The notes: generated by a model from the letters alone, not told the origin. DNA of 13,833 nucleotides from CAZUCU01 sp964589635 (GCA_964589635.1 CAZPRI010000017.1:1-13833); one strand, 5' to 3'; counted from the first letter of the stretch, positions 5,826 through 13,261 are shown. A program made the numbers and translations.

Positions 5826-5827
5826 AG

Positions 5828-5856
5828 AAAAGTGGCGGCCGAAAGCCGCCACTTTT
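5828..5856 (+). terminator. GC-rich terminator of ychF
   Basis: AAAAGTGGCGGC (5828-5839) pairs perfectly with GCCGCCACTTTT (5845-5856) around CGAAA, with seven of twelve pairs G-C. It lies two bases after the ychF stop codon. The A and T tails make it potentially bidirectional. Confidence 0.9.
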
Positions 5857-5873
5857 AAAGAAATACAAAAGGT

Positions 5874-5882
5874 TGCTATACT
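5874..5882 (+). promoter_or_regulatory. Extended -10 of the first membrane paralog
   Basis: TGC-TATACT with hexamer 5877-5882; +1 near 5889 and ATG at 5891. The in-frame ATG-like start at 5873 would lie inside the promoter, which settles the start at 5891. Confidence 0.65.
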
Positions 5883-5890
5883 ATCTATAT

Positions 5891-6358
5891 ATGAAAGAAA
5901 ATAAAATATTAAAATGGTCCTTAATATTATCAGCGGTTATTATCGCTAACATGTTTTTTAATTACTCATTATCATTAATTTTTAATGAACCTAAATACGA
6001 AAACTTCTGTGAAATGAACCAGAGATTTGATTATGTGGAAATGACAGATCAAGAAAGAAAGCTAGATGCAAAATCTTATCAAGAGTGTAATGATAATTTT
6101 CAATTAGCTAGAGAAAATTACGAAGAGAAAATTTTTCTTTCACTCATTCCAATAGGAATCATACTTTTGATTGCTTCCGCATTGATTAAAAATAATTCAA
6201 CAATAGTTTCATCACTGGCATTAACAGGCCTTCTTGATTTGGTAATTGCTTCAGTTAGATACTGGAGATATTCTGATGAATTAATAAAGGTTTCAATTTT
6301 ATTTATTGCACTTGTTGTAATCTTTTATCTTATTGTTAAAAAGTTTAAGGACTCATAA
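5891..6358 (+). CDS. Membrane protein, first of a tandem pair
   Basis: With the start at MKENKILKW it has 155 residues and four hydrophobic segments: about 9-30, 81-99, 103-121 and 131-149. Between helices 1 and 2 is a soluble loop of some 50 residues with Cys40 and Cys66, possibly a disulfide if the loop is outside. It shares with the next gene the N-terminal pattern I-K-W...N-M-F-N-Y-S-L-S, Cys40, and the region R-Y-W-x-Y-S-D before helix 4, so the two arose by duplication. No known family is recognised. It is the first gene of a presumed unit with its paralog and leuS. Confidence 0.75.
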   Translation: MKENKILKWSLILSAVIIANMFFNYSLSLIFNEPKYENFCEMNQRFDYVEMTDQERKLDAKSYQECNDNFQLARENYEEKIFLSLIPIGIILLIASALIKNNSTIVSSLALTGLLDLVIASVRYWRYSDELIKVSILFIALVVIFYLIVKKFKDS

Positions 6359-6367
6359 GTATTATTC

Positions 6368-6376
6368 TGTTAAAAT
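6368..6376 (+). promoter_or_regulatory. Extended -10 of the second membrane paralog
   Basis: TGT-TAAAAT with hexamer 6371-6376. The predicted +1 is near 6383, so the leader would be about eight bases, without a Shine-Dalgarno sequence. This could also feed leuS. Confidence 0.5.
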
Positions 6377-6390
6377 AATACAAAAGAGTT

Positions 6391-6930
6391 ATGAAAAAAA
6401 ACCCAGTAATAAAATGGCTAATAATTTTAGGAATCATAGTTATCTCAAATATGATTTTTAATTACTCACTCTCTATTGTCTTACAGAAACCAAACATAGA
6501 TTCTGTTTGTATTGAAGAAGATTTAATTGAACATCATGAATCACAAGATGAGTGTGTGCTTGATGGTGGAACCTGGGAGGAAGTTTATCTAAGTGATTTG
6601 GAATCTACGGTAACTTATTGTAGTACATATTCAAAATGTATTTCGGAATTTGAAAGTCTAAATGTGTATTTCGAACAAAAGACTTTCTTCGCACTTGCTA
6701 CATTTGGTGCAATTATCTTAGTACTATCATTATTAATAAATAACCCTACACTCTCGATAGCATTTGCCGCTGCCTCCTTTGTAGATTTTATATTTGCAAC
6801 TATTAGATATTGGGAGTATTCTGATGATGGTATGAGAGTTCTAATACTCTTCGTTGCATTACTAGTATTAATTTTTATAGCAATTACTAAATACGGCTAT
6901 TCGAAACAAGATGGAGAAATACAATCATAA
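6391..6930 (+). CDS. Membrane protein, second of a tandem pair
   Basis: A 179-residue protein with the same layout as its neighbour: hydrophobic segments near 8-30, 98-116, 120-138 and 149-166, and a longer loop (about 31-97) between helices 1 and 2 that contains four Cys (40, 55, 77, 83). Shared signatures are I-K-W, NMIFNYSLS (20-28) and TIRYWEYSDD (137-146). The larger loop and extra Cys suggest divergence after duplication. Its last 20 bases overlap the start of leuS in another frame, so translation of the two may be coupled. The function is unknown. Confidence 0.75.
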   Translation: MKKNPVIKWLIILGIIVISNMIFNYSLSIVLQKPNIDSVCIEEDLIEHHESQDECVLDGGTWEEVYLSDLESTVTYCSTYSKCISEFESLNVYFEQKTFFALATFGAIILVLSLLINNPTLSIAFAAASFVDFIFATIRYWEYSDDGMRVLILFVALLVLIFIAITKYGYSKQDGEIQS

Positions 6931-9739
6931 AGAAATAGAAAAAAAATGGAAAGAGCAGTGGTCAAAAAAACAATTATATAAGACAGGTGAATCAAATAAA
7001 GATAATGAGTATATCCTAGTTGAATTTCCTTACCCATCCGGAAACCTTCATGTTGGTCATTGGTATGCTTTTGCTGTTACAGATATCTATGTTAGATATA
7101 AAAAAATGCTTGGAAAGAATATCCTTTTCCCGATAGGCTTTGATTCTTTTGGTCTACCTGCAGAAAATGCTGCAATAAAGAATAATATTAATCCAAGAGA
7201 TTGGACTTATTCAAATATTGAATACATGGAAAACCAATTAAAAAGTATGGGTGCTTCTTTTGATTGGGACAGGAAGATAGTGACATCTGATCCTGAATAC
7301 TATAAATGGACACAATGGCTTTTTATACAATTACTAAATAATAAAATCGCATTTCAGAAAACTGGAAGTGTTAATTGGTGTCCAAGTTGTAAAACTGTTC
7401 TAGCTAATGAACAAGTTGTAGCTGGAAAATGTGAGAGATGTGATTCTGAAATTGAACAGAAAGAAATGAAAGAATGGAAACTAAAAATTACAGACTATGC
7501 AGAAGATCTGATACAAGGTTTAGATAAGGTCAATTGGCCAAACCACATAAAGGAGGCACAGAAAAATTGGATTGGAAAAAGTACAGGGACATATTTTTCA
7601 TTTGATATAAACGATTCTGATAAAAAAATAAAAGTTTTTACAACAAGACCAGATACCTTTTATGGAATTACTTATCTAGTTCTAGCACCTGAAAATATTT
7701 TGATTAGTGAACTTTCAGATCAAATTAGTAATTTGGAGGAAATTAAGGCTTATATCAAAAAGGCAGGAGGAAAGACAGAATTACAGCGTATTTCAGAAAA
7801 TAAGGATAAAACAGGGGTTAAAATTGAGGGTGTAAGCGCTATTCATCCTGGTACTGGAGAAATACTACCTATTTTTATTTCTGATTATGTTATTGCAAGT
7901 TATGGTACTGGGGCAGTAATGGCTGTTCCTGCGCATGACCAAAGAGACTTTGAATTTGCTAGGATGTTTGATCTTCCTATTAAAAAAGTAATACGAGAAC
8001 ATTGTATTGATAATAGAAATCCACACATAGATGGTAAAGAAATTATTGAAAGAGAGGTAATTATGGCAATAGTTCGAAACAAAAAAGATAATACTTTTCT
8101 TACTCTGAAATGGAAAAAACAAGATTGGCATACTTTTGTAACGGGCGGGATTGAAGAAAATGAAGATCCAGTATATGCAGCAAAAAGAGAAATTTTAGAG
8201 GAAACAGGTTATAAAAATGTTGAATTTAAGAAATATATTTGCGGTCCAACACGTTCAGAATTTTTTGCAGCACATAAGGATGTAAATCGTATTGCACATA
8301 TGCATGTTTTACTTTTCGATTTGCTTGATGAGTCTCAAGATGAAATTACTGATGAAGAAAAAGAGATTCATGAAATTGTATGGATCAACAGAAATGAAAT
8401 AACAAAAGACATGTCTCATGCTGAGATGGATCACGTACTCGCCAATATTGATTTTGAGGAAGAGACTGCTTTCGAAGATTTAGGAGTTGTCTATAATTCA
8501 GATTCTTTCGATGGAATGTCCTCAAAAGATGCAGCTCCAGAGATAACAGAAAAATTTGGAGAAGCCACAACAACATATAGGATTAGGGATTGGTCTGTTT
8601 CAAGACAAAGGTATTGGGGTTGTCCAATTCCAGTAGTACATTGCGAAAAATGTGGAGCTGTTCCTGTACCTGAGAATGAGCTTCCTGTACGTCTTCCAGA
8701 CTTAGAAGATTTTACTCCAAGTGGTGATGGTAAATCTCCATTATCAAAAGCTGTTGATTGGGTAAATATAGAATGTCCCATGTGTGGAGCAGATTCTAAA
8801 AGAGAAACTGATACACTAGATACTTTTGTCGATTCATCCTGGTATTTTCTCAGATATCCAGATTCAAAAAATAAAGAACAATTTTCTTCAAAGGAATCCC
8901 AAAAAGAATGGTTACCTGTAGATTTTTATTCTGGAGGATCAGAACATACGACCATGCACTTACTGTATTCTAGATTTTTTCAAAAGGCGCTATACAAGTT
9001 AGGATTAGTTGAACATGACGAACCCTTTCTAAATAGAAATAATAGAGGATTAATTTTGGGACCTGATGGAAACAAAATGTCAAAATCAAAAGGTAATGTG
9101 GTTGATCCTGACGAGTTAGTTGAAAAACTTGGAGCAGATACAGTTCGAAGCTATTTAGCATTTATAGGACCGTATAATGAAGCAGGAAGCTATCCGTGGG
9201 ATCCCAACGGTGTTGTTGGGACAAGAAGATTTATAGAAAGAATTGTTTCATTGAAAGAAAAAATTTCAGAGAAAGATGCATCTGACGTTGAAAAATTATT
9301 ACACAAAACTATAAAAGGAGTTGGTGAAGACTATCAATCATTGAAATTTAATACTGGAATTTCAAAACTTATGATTCTTTCTAATCTTCTTGAAAAAGAG
9401 AATTTTTCAGTCGAAACATATAAAACATTATTGAAATTACTTTCTCCTGTGGCCCCATTTATTTGTGAGGAGCTTTGGAGTAATCTTTCAGAATCAACGT
9501 CTATTCATTTAGAAAAATGGCCCGTTTTTGATGAATCAAAAACAATTGATTCAGAGATTGAAATCATGATTCAAGTAAATGGGAAGATGAGAGGGAAGAT
9601 AAAGGTTGGTAAAAGTACAGAGAAGACTGATATTTTTGATCTAGCAAAAAAGGAGGAATCAGTTGATAAATGGTTAAAAAATGAAGCCATAAAGAAGGAA
9701 ATATATGTAGAAGGAAGACTGGTGAACTTTGTAATTTAG
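6911..9739 (+). CDS. leuS: Leucyl-tRNA synthetase with an inserted Nudix domain
   Basis: A 942-residue class I synthetase that charges tRNA-Leu with leucine. HIGH motif is H47-V-G-H50; KMSKS is 722-726. Zinc-type pairs are C157/C160 with C174/C177, and C578/C581 with C622/C625. The CP1 editing domain is present: TTRPDT (244-249), then YGTGAVMAVPAHDQRDFEF (331-349), with T249 and D346 matching editing-site residues of E. coli LeuRS, so correction of misacylated tRNA is probably kept. Directly after LPIKKVI (355-361), about 155 residues of Nudix domain are inserted (see separate entry), after which the normal sequence resumes at SDSFDGMSS and RDWSVSRQRYWG (559-570). The C-terminal anticodon-binding and tail regions are complete. 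The frame is open and undisturbed, so this is a true fusion, not a frameshift. The ATG overlaps the preceding gene by 20 bases. Confidence 0.95.
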   Translation: MEKYNHKEIEKKWKEQWSKKQLYKTGESNKDNEYILVEFPYPSGNLHVGHWYAFAVTDIYVRYKKMLGKNILFPIGFDSFGLPAENAAIKNNINPRDWTYSNIEYMENQLKSMGASFDWDRKIVTSDPEYYKWTQWLFIQLLNNKIAFQKTGSVNWCPSCKTVLANEQVVAGKCERCDSEIEQKEMKEWKLKITDYAEDLIQGLDKVNWPNHIKEAQKNWIGKSTGTYFSFDINDSDKKIKVFTTRPDTFYGITYLVLAPENILISELSDQISNLEEIKAYIKKAGGKTELQRISENKDKTGVKIEGVSAIHPGTGEILPIFISDYVIASYGTGAVMAVPAHDQRDFEFARMFDLPIKKVIREHCIDNRNPHIDGKEIIEREVIMAIVRNKKDNTFLTLKWKKQDWHTFVTGGIEENEDPVYAAKREILEETGYKNVEFKKYICGPTRSEFFAAHKDVNRIAHMHVLLFDLLDESQDEITDEEKEIHEIVWINRNEITKDMSHAEMDHVLANIDFEEETAFEDLGVVYNSDSFDGMSSKDAAPEITEKFGEATTTYRIRDWSVSRQRYWGCPIPVVHCEKCGAVPVPENELPVRLPDLEDFTPSGDGKSPLSKAVDWVNIECPMCGADSKRETDTLDTFVDSSWYFLRYPDSKNKEQFSSKESQKEWLPVDFYSGGSEHTTMHLLYSRFFQKALYKLGLVEHDEPFLNRNNRGLILGPDGNKMSKSKGNVVDPDELVEKLGADTVRSYLAFIGPYNEAGSYPWDPNGVVGTRRFIERIVSLKEKISEKDASDVEKLLHKTIKGVGEDYQSLKFNTGISKLMILSNLLEKENFSVETYKTLLKLLSPVAPFICEELWSNLSESTSIHLEKWPVFDESKTIDSEIEIMIQVNGKMRGKIKVGKSTEKTDIFDLAKKEESVDKWLKNEAIKKEIYVEGRLVNFVI
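7994..8458 (+). other. Nudix hydrolase domain inserted in LeuRS (residues ~362-516)
   Basis: The Nudix box G-x5-E-x7-R-E-U-x-E-E-x-G-U is fully matched at residues 412-434 (G412, E418, R426, E427, E430, E431, G433, Y434), so metal binding and hydrolysis are probably possible. Flanking strands IMAIVRN (384-390), TFLTLKW (395-401) and MHVLLFDLL (464-472), and the closing EIVWINRNEI (488-497), fit a whole Nudix fold. Nudix enzymes cut nucleoside diphosphates linked to another group, such as Ap4A or damaged nucleotides. The site is the exit linker of the editing domain. Ap4A, a synthetase by-product, is an attractive but untested substrate. Confidence 0.88.
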
Positions 9740-9799
9740 TACAAATTTAGGATCTCAAATCGATTTTGAGGAGGAATGTAGTTTTACAGGTATGTCTAT

Positions 9800-9828
9800 T
9801 TGACATTATTTGTAAATAATGCTAATTT
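9800..9828 (+). promoter_or_regulatory. Consensus promoter with a palindromic operator in its spacer
   Basis: TTGACA (9800-9805), exactly 17 bases, then TAATTT (9823-9828) preceded by TGC. The spacer is nearly filled by CATTATTT-GT-AAATAATG (9804-9821), eight-base arms around two bases. A dimeric repressor bound there would block RNA polymerase. The start would be about 9835, giving a leader of some 47 bases, unlike most genes here. A second TTGACA at 9832-9837 has no well-placed -10. Confidence 0.65.
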
Positions 9829-9881
9829 ATATTGACACAGTTAAAACTAGTGAATTCATTTATTAAATTATTACTGAAAAT

Positions 9882-10910
9882 ATGATTAAATTATCTTTCA
9901 AACCAAAGCAAATAACAAAGAAGTTGGTTGATGTTCTTCCTGAACGTTCTCAAGATGTTATATCAAAGAGATATGGTCTCGGTATGGATACAGACAAAAT
10001 GACTTTAGAAGCTATTGGTCAAAAATATGGAATAACTAGAGAGCGAGTTCGACAAATCGAAGAAAACTCTCTTGCAGGTATCAGAAAAGCTGATCAGTTT
10101 TTAGAATACAAGAATGCTTTAGAAGAACTACAAAATCTAATTAAAGAATTAGGTGGTGTTGTTTCAGAAAAAGATCTTCTGGACCACATTTCAACAAACG
10201 AAAGCATGAGAAACCATATTCACTTTTTACTTGTACTTGGAAATGAATTCAAAAAACAGAAGGAAAATGATCTGTTTAATCATAGATGGACTATTGATAC
10301 TGATTTTTCAGAAAAAATAGAGGACTCAATTAGGAAACTTTATAAAGCAATAAAATCAGATCAAATTATTTCAGAATCAGAAATGATCAGTATTTTTCAA
10401 GATAACCTAGAGAATATTTCTGATGAACATAACACAGATGAAATTCTAAAGAGATGGTTGAATCTTTCAAAGAAAATTGACCGAAACCCTCTTGGAGAAT
10501 GGGGAAGAGCTGATTCACCAAATATTAATGTGAAAGGAATCAGGGATTATGCTTTTCTTGTAATCAGACAGCACGGTTCTCCAATTCATTTTAGAGAAGT
10601 TGCGGATCAAATTAACAAAATTTTTGACAAAAAAGCACACGTTGCAACTTGCCACAATGAACTTATTAAAGATCCAAGATTTGTTTTAGTTGGGAGAGGA
10701 CTCTATGCTCTAAAGGACTGGGGATATGCTTCAGGAGTTGTTAGGGATGTTATCAAAGATATTATCGACAAATCTGGACCACTTACAAAGGACGAAATTG
10801 TTGCCAAGGTTTTGAAGGAAAGGTACGTAAAAGAAAACACAATTATGGTAAATCTCCAGAATCCAAAACATTTCAAGAAATCAAAAGACGGAAAATACTC
10901 ACTAGTTTAA
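9882..10910 (+). CDS. Sigma-region-4 / HARE-HTH DNA-binding protein
   Basis: A 342-residue protein. The N-terminus (about 17-68) is a sigma-70 region 4 type helix-turn-helix: LPERSQDVISKRYGL, then TLEAIGQKYGITRERVRQIE (41-60), the part of sigma factors that reads the -35 box. No sigma region 2 is present, so it cannot act alone as a sigma factor. Residues about 219-283 (GIRDYAFLVIRQHGSPIHFREVA..., GRGLYALKDWGY) look like a HARE-HTH domain, as in the RNA polymerase delta subunit and some restriction enzymes. A further winged-helix-like stretch follows (288-342). The likely role is transcription control through RNA polymerase. The gene has its own promoter, whose spacer palindrome suggests autoregulation (inference), and ends at a terminator, so it is monocistronic. 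Confidence 0.8.
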   Translation: MIKLSFKPKQITKKLVDVLPERSQDVISKRYGLGMDTDKMTLEAIGQKYGITRERVRQIEENSLAGIRKADQFLEYKNALEELQNLIKELGGVVSEKDLLDHISTNESMRNHIHFLLVLGNEFKKQKENDLFNHRWTIDTDFSEKIEDSIRKLYKAIKSDQIISESEMISIFQDNLENISDEHNTDEILKRWLNLSKKIDRNPLGEWGRADSPNINVKGIRDYAFLVIRQHGSPIHFREVADQINKIFDKKAHVATCHNELIKDPRFVLVGRGLYALKDWGYASGVVRDVIKDIIDKSGPLTKDEIVAKVLKERYVKENTIMVNLQNPKHFKKSKDGKYSLV

Positions 10911-10959
10911 AAACAAAAAAGCAGTAAATTTGATTTTTAGATTTACTGCTTTTTTGTTT
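10911..10959. terminator. Long perfect bidirectional terminator
   Basis: The arms 10911-10929 and 10941-10959 are exact reverse complements (19 pairs) around an 11-base loop. The core GCAGTAAAT/ATTTACTGC is flanked by A-runs on one side and T-runs on the other, so it ends transcription in both directions. It begins right at the stop codon of the sigma-region-4 protein. Confidence 0.9.
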
Positions 10960-10994
10960 GTTCTTTTTCTGGTCTACACTCTTTGATGTATTCC

Positions 10995-11003
10995 TGTTAA
11001 AAT
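10995..11003 (+). promoter_or_regulatory. Extended -10 of the DUF8128-like gene
   Basis: TGT-TAAAAT with hexamer 10998-11003. Predicted +1 is about 11010 and ATG is at 11012. The upstream in-frame ATG at 10958 lies within the preceding terminator and is rejected. Confidence 0.6.
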
Positions 11004-11011
11004 ATTGTTAC

Positions 11012-12256
11012 ATGCCAAATGAATTTGCACAATTACTATTAGAGGCGATAGATTTTGTTTTATTTATATTACCAATAGCTATTCCTATAATCCTTTTATA
11101 TTTTGGAATAGATATGTTTATCTCTTATAAAAGAACTAAGCACATGAATTCTCTTGAATGGGTTTTACTTGAAATTAGCCCTCCTGCAGAGGTAAAAAAA
11201 TCTCCAGTAGCTATGGAAGTCTTTTTACTTGCACTTCATCAGACAGGAGGTGAAAGTGATTGGTACACAAGATACATAAAGGGAAGTTTTAGATCATGGT
11301 TTTCACTTGAACTTGTTTCTATAGAGGGTGCTATAAAATATTTTATACGAGCAGAAAAAAAGCATATCAGATCTATTGAAGCTAACTTATATTCTCAATA
11401 TCCAGGAATCGAAATTTCTGAAGCAAAAAAAGATTATACAGATGGATTTACCTACAATAAAGAGAAAAACAATCTTTTCTGTGCAGAACTTGAATTAACA
11501 AAGCCTGACCCTTACCCAATAAAAACGTATGTCGACTACAGGCTTGATAGTGAGCAGGAGGACGAATACAAGGTTGACCCTATTGCGCCAATTTTAGAAT
11601 TCTTAAATACAGTTAAGCCAAGAAATAATGTATGGTTTCAAATTATTGTTCGAGCGCACAAAAAAGAAGACCCGGATCTTTCAAAAGTTTTTCCTAGTCT
11701 TTCAGAAAAAAAAGATAATTGGACTGAATCTGGAAGAGAAGAGATAAAAAAAATAAGAGAAGAAGGATTCATTGAAGTTGAGGAAGGAGAATCAAAAAAG
11801 AAAGCTGGTCAGCAAACCGAAGGACAAAAAGAAATGATTTCTGCACTAGAAAGAAGCCTTTCAAAATTTGCATTCGATGTTGGAATTAGACTAATGGCTA
11901 TTGCACCAAAAGATGATTTTGATAAAGGAAATATTGGAATGCTGGGGGTATGGAAACAGTACTCATCTGTCAATCTGAATGGATTCAAGCCAGGCCTAAA
12001 AACAGATTTTGACTGGTGGTATCAGGATCCTTTTAAAACAAAAATTCATAAAATAAAAAAAGAAATGTTAGATGCTTACAAAACAAGAAATTATTTCTGG
12101 AAAGATGATTATAAAGGAAACCCGAGAAAATATTTTATTTTGAACACTGAGGAGCTTGCTACTATTTATCATTTTCTTGGAAAAGTTACAGAAGCTCCTT
12201 CAATCAGTTCTGTTGACTCAAGAAAAAGTTCACCACCATCTAATCTTCCTATTTAA
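11012..12256 (+). CDS. Membrane-anchored protein, DUF8128-like, secretion or pilus candidate
   Basis: With the start at MPNEFAQ it has 414 residues. One strong hydrophobic segment lies near residues 12-36 (VLFILPIAIPIILLYFGIDM), followed by a large cytoplasmic part. Features include ALHQTGGESDWY (about 73-84), an IRSIEANLYSQYPGIEI stretch, a charged Lys/Glu linker (about 215-275) and a C-terminal segment IYHFLGK...PPSNLPI. From memory, this pattern resembles the DUF8128-type proteins of Patescibacteria, which are often found with or fused to VirB4/TraC-type ATPases of type IV secretion or pilus machines. No ATPase is encoded here and no Walker motif is seen, so that role is inference. Its TAA overlaps the ATG of mltG by one base (TAATG), so the two are translationally coupled. 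Confidence 0.6.
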   Translation: MPNEFAQLLLEAIDFVLFILPIAIPIILLYFGIDMFISYKRTKHMNSLEWVLLEISPPAEVKKSPVAMEVFLLALHQTGGESDWYTRYIKGSFRSWFSLELVSIEGAIKYFIRAEKKHIRSIEANLYSQYPGIEISEAKKDYTDGFTYNKEKNNLFCAELELTKPDPYPIKTYVDYRLDSEQEDEYKVDPIAPILEFLNTVKPRNNVWFQIIVRAHKKEDPDLSKVFPSLSEKKDNWTESGREEIKKIREEGFIEVEEGESKKKAGQQTEGQKEMISALERSLSKFAFDVGIRLMAIAPKDDFDKGNIGMLGVWKQYSSVNLNGFKPGLKTDFDWWYQDPFKTKIHKIKKEMLDAYKTRNYFWKDDYKGNPRKYFILNTEELATIYHFLGKVTEAPSISSVDSRKSSPPSNLPI

Positions 12257-13224
12257 TGAAAATACCCCGATTGAGAGAAAAAATAAAAGAACACAACATA
12301 GAAATAATTCTTTTGTTTGTTTTTATAATTTTGAGTTGTTGGGTGACACTTTCTAGTTCACCAACAACTTTTAATAAGGATATTATTATCGAAATTGAAG
12401 AAGGTGCGACACTAAAAGAGGTGTCCCAACTATTAAAGGATGAAAAAATAATTCAATCAAGAAGTATCTTCTCTACGCTCCTTATTATTCAGGGTAAGGA
12501 CGATAATATTGTTGCTGGAGACTATCAGTTTGATTATTCTCATAGTATTTTTGAAGTCTCTAAAAGAATCACAACAGGAGATTATGGTATTGAATTATCT
12601 AGAATAACTCTCACAGAAGGTTTAACATTAAGACAGATGGCAAATATGCTGGCCGACCAGTATCCAAAATTTGATAAAGAATTATTTTTGGTACTAACTC
12701 AAGGAAAAGAAGGCTACTTGTTTCCTGAAACATACTTCTTTCCAGAAAATATCGAAGCTAGAGAAGTTATAGAAGTTCTTAAAAACACATTCATAGCAAA
12801 AATGGAGGAGATTAAAAGTGAAATATCAAGTTCGCCATACACTCTTGAAGAAATTGTTATCATGGCTTCAATAGTTGAAAAAGAAGCGACTAAGGAGTCT
12901 AGAGAGGATGTCGCTAATATTTTGTGGAATAGGTTGGATATTGATATGGCGCTACAAGTCGATGCACCTTTTGTTTATGAAAGAAACAAAGGAACTTTTG
13001 ATTTAAGTATTGCTGATCTAGAAGAAGATTCTCCATATAATACATATACAAACAGAGGATTAATCCCAACTCCGATATCAAACCCAGGCATTGATTCTAT
13101 TCTTGCGGCAGCAAATCCTGAACCAACAAACTATTTATTTTTTTTGACAGGACATGATGGAGAGATGTATTATGCGGAAACTTTTGAAGGACATAAGGAA
13201 AACAAAAGATTGTATTTAAATTGA
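12256..13224 (+). CDS. mltG: Endolytic murein transglycosylase MltG
   Basis: A 322-residue MltG with a short cytoplasmic N-terminus, one membrane helix (about 16-34) and an extracytoplasmic part. IEEGATLKEVSQLLKDE (47-63) is the LysM-like start, EGYLFPETYFFP (152-163) the family signature, and the catalytic segment is MASIVEKEA (203-211) with E210 matching Glu218 of E. coli MltG. WNRLDIDMALQVDA (224-237), YNTYTNRGLIPTPI (261-274), AAANP (284-288) and EGH (311-313) complete the motifs. It cuts newly made glycan strands near the membrane and sets their length. It is coupled to the preceding gene by TAATG. Unlike the copy at 1041 it keeps all family motifs and is the better candidate for the housekeeping enzyme. 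Its coupling could also mean local wall opening for a secretion or pilus apparatus. Confidence 0.92.
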   Translation: MKIPRLREKIKEHNIEIILLFVFIILSCWVTLSSSPTTFNKDIIIEIEEGATLKEVSQLLKDEKIIQSRSIFSTLLIIQGKDDNIVAGDYQFDYSHSIFEVSKRITTGDYGIELSRITLTEGLTLRQMANMLADQYPKFDKELFLVLTQGKEGYLFPETYFFPENIEAREVIEVLKNTFIAKMEEIKSEISSSPYTLEEIVIMASIVEKEATKESREDVANILWNRLDIDMALQVDAPFVYERNKGTFDLSIADLEEDSPYNTYTNRGLIPTPISNPGIDSILAAANPEPTNYLFFLTGHDGEMYYAETFEGHKENKRLYLN

Positions 13225-13261
13225 CGAAAAATAAGGAGTGTAACGACTATATTTTTCGTCA
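13222..13261. repeat. 12-bp perfect inverted repeat at the mltG stop codon
   Basis: TGACGAAAAATA (13222-13233) and TATTTTTCGTCA (13250-13261) are exact reverse complements separated by 16 bases. The left arm starts with the TGA stop of mltG. No T-run follows the right arm (ACCCC), so it is not a classical terminator, though the T5 inside the arm could help. The other bases to the mnmA start hold no gene and no clear promoter. Confidence 0.55.

Noticed and set aside
7865..8131. Minus-strand open frames inside leuS
   Set aside because: They are antisense to an intact, clearly conserved synthetase and have no promoter or recognisable product.
9754..9770. Hairpin CTCAAA/TTTGAG after leuS as a terminator
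   Set aside because: Only six mostly A-T pairs and no T-run after it; too weak to call.
9771..9781. GAGGAGGA directly before ATG-TAG, a strong Shine-Dalgarno-like motif with a start-stop pair
   Set aside because: The motif touches the ATG with no spacer and lies upstream of the mapped -35/-10 of the next gene, so it would not be in that transcript; likely chance.
10958..11011. Upstream start giving 18 extra residues to the DUF8128-like protein
   Set aside because: The ATG lies in the preceding terminator and the frame crosses the gene's own -10 box.
12156..12356. Plus-strand 66-codon frame across the junction of the membrane protein and mltG
   Set aside because: It overlaps two well-supported genes in another frame and resembles no protein.
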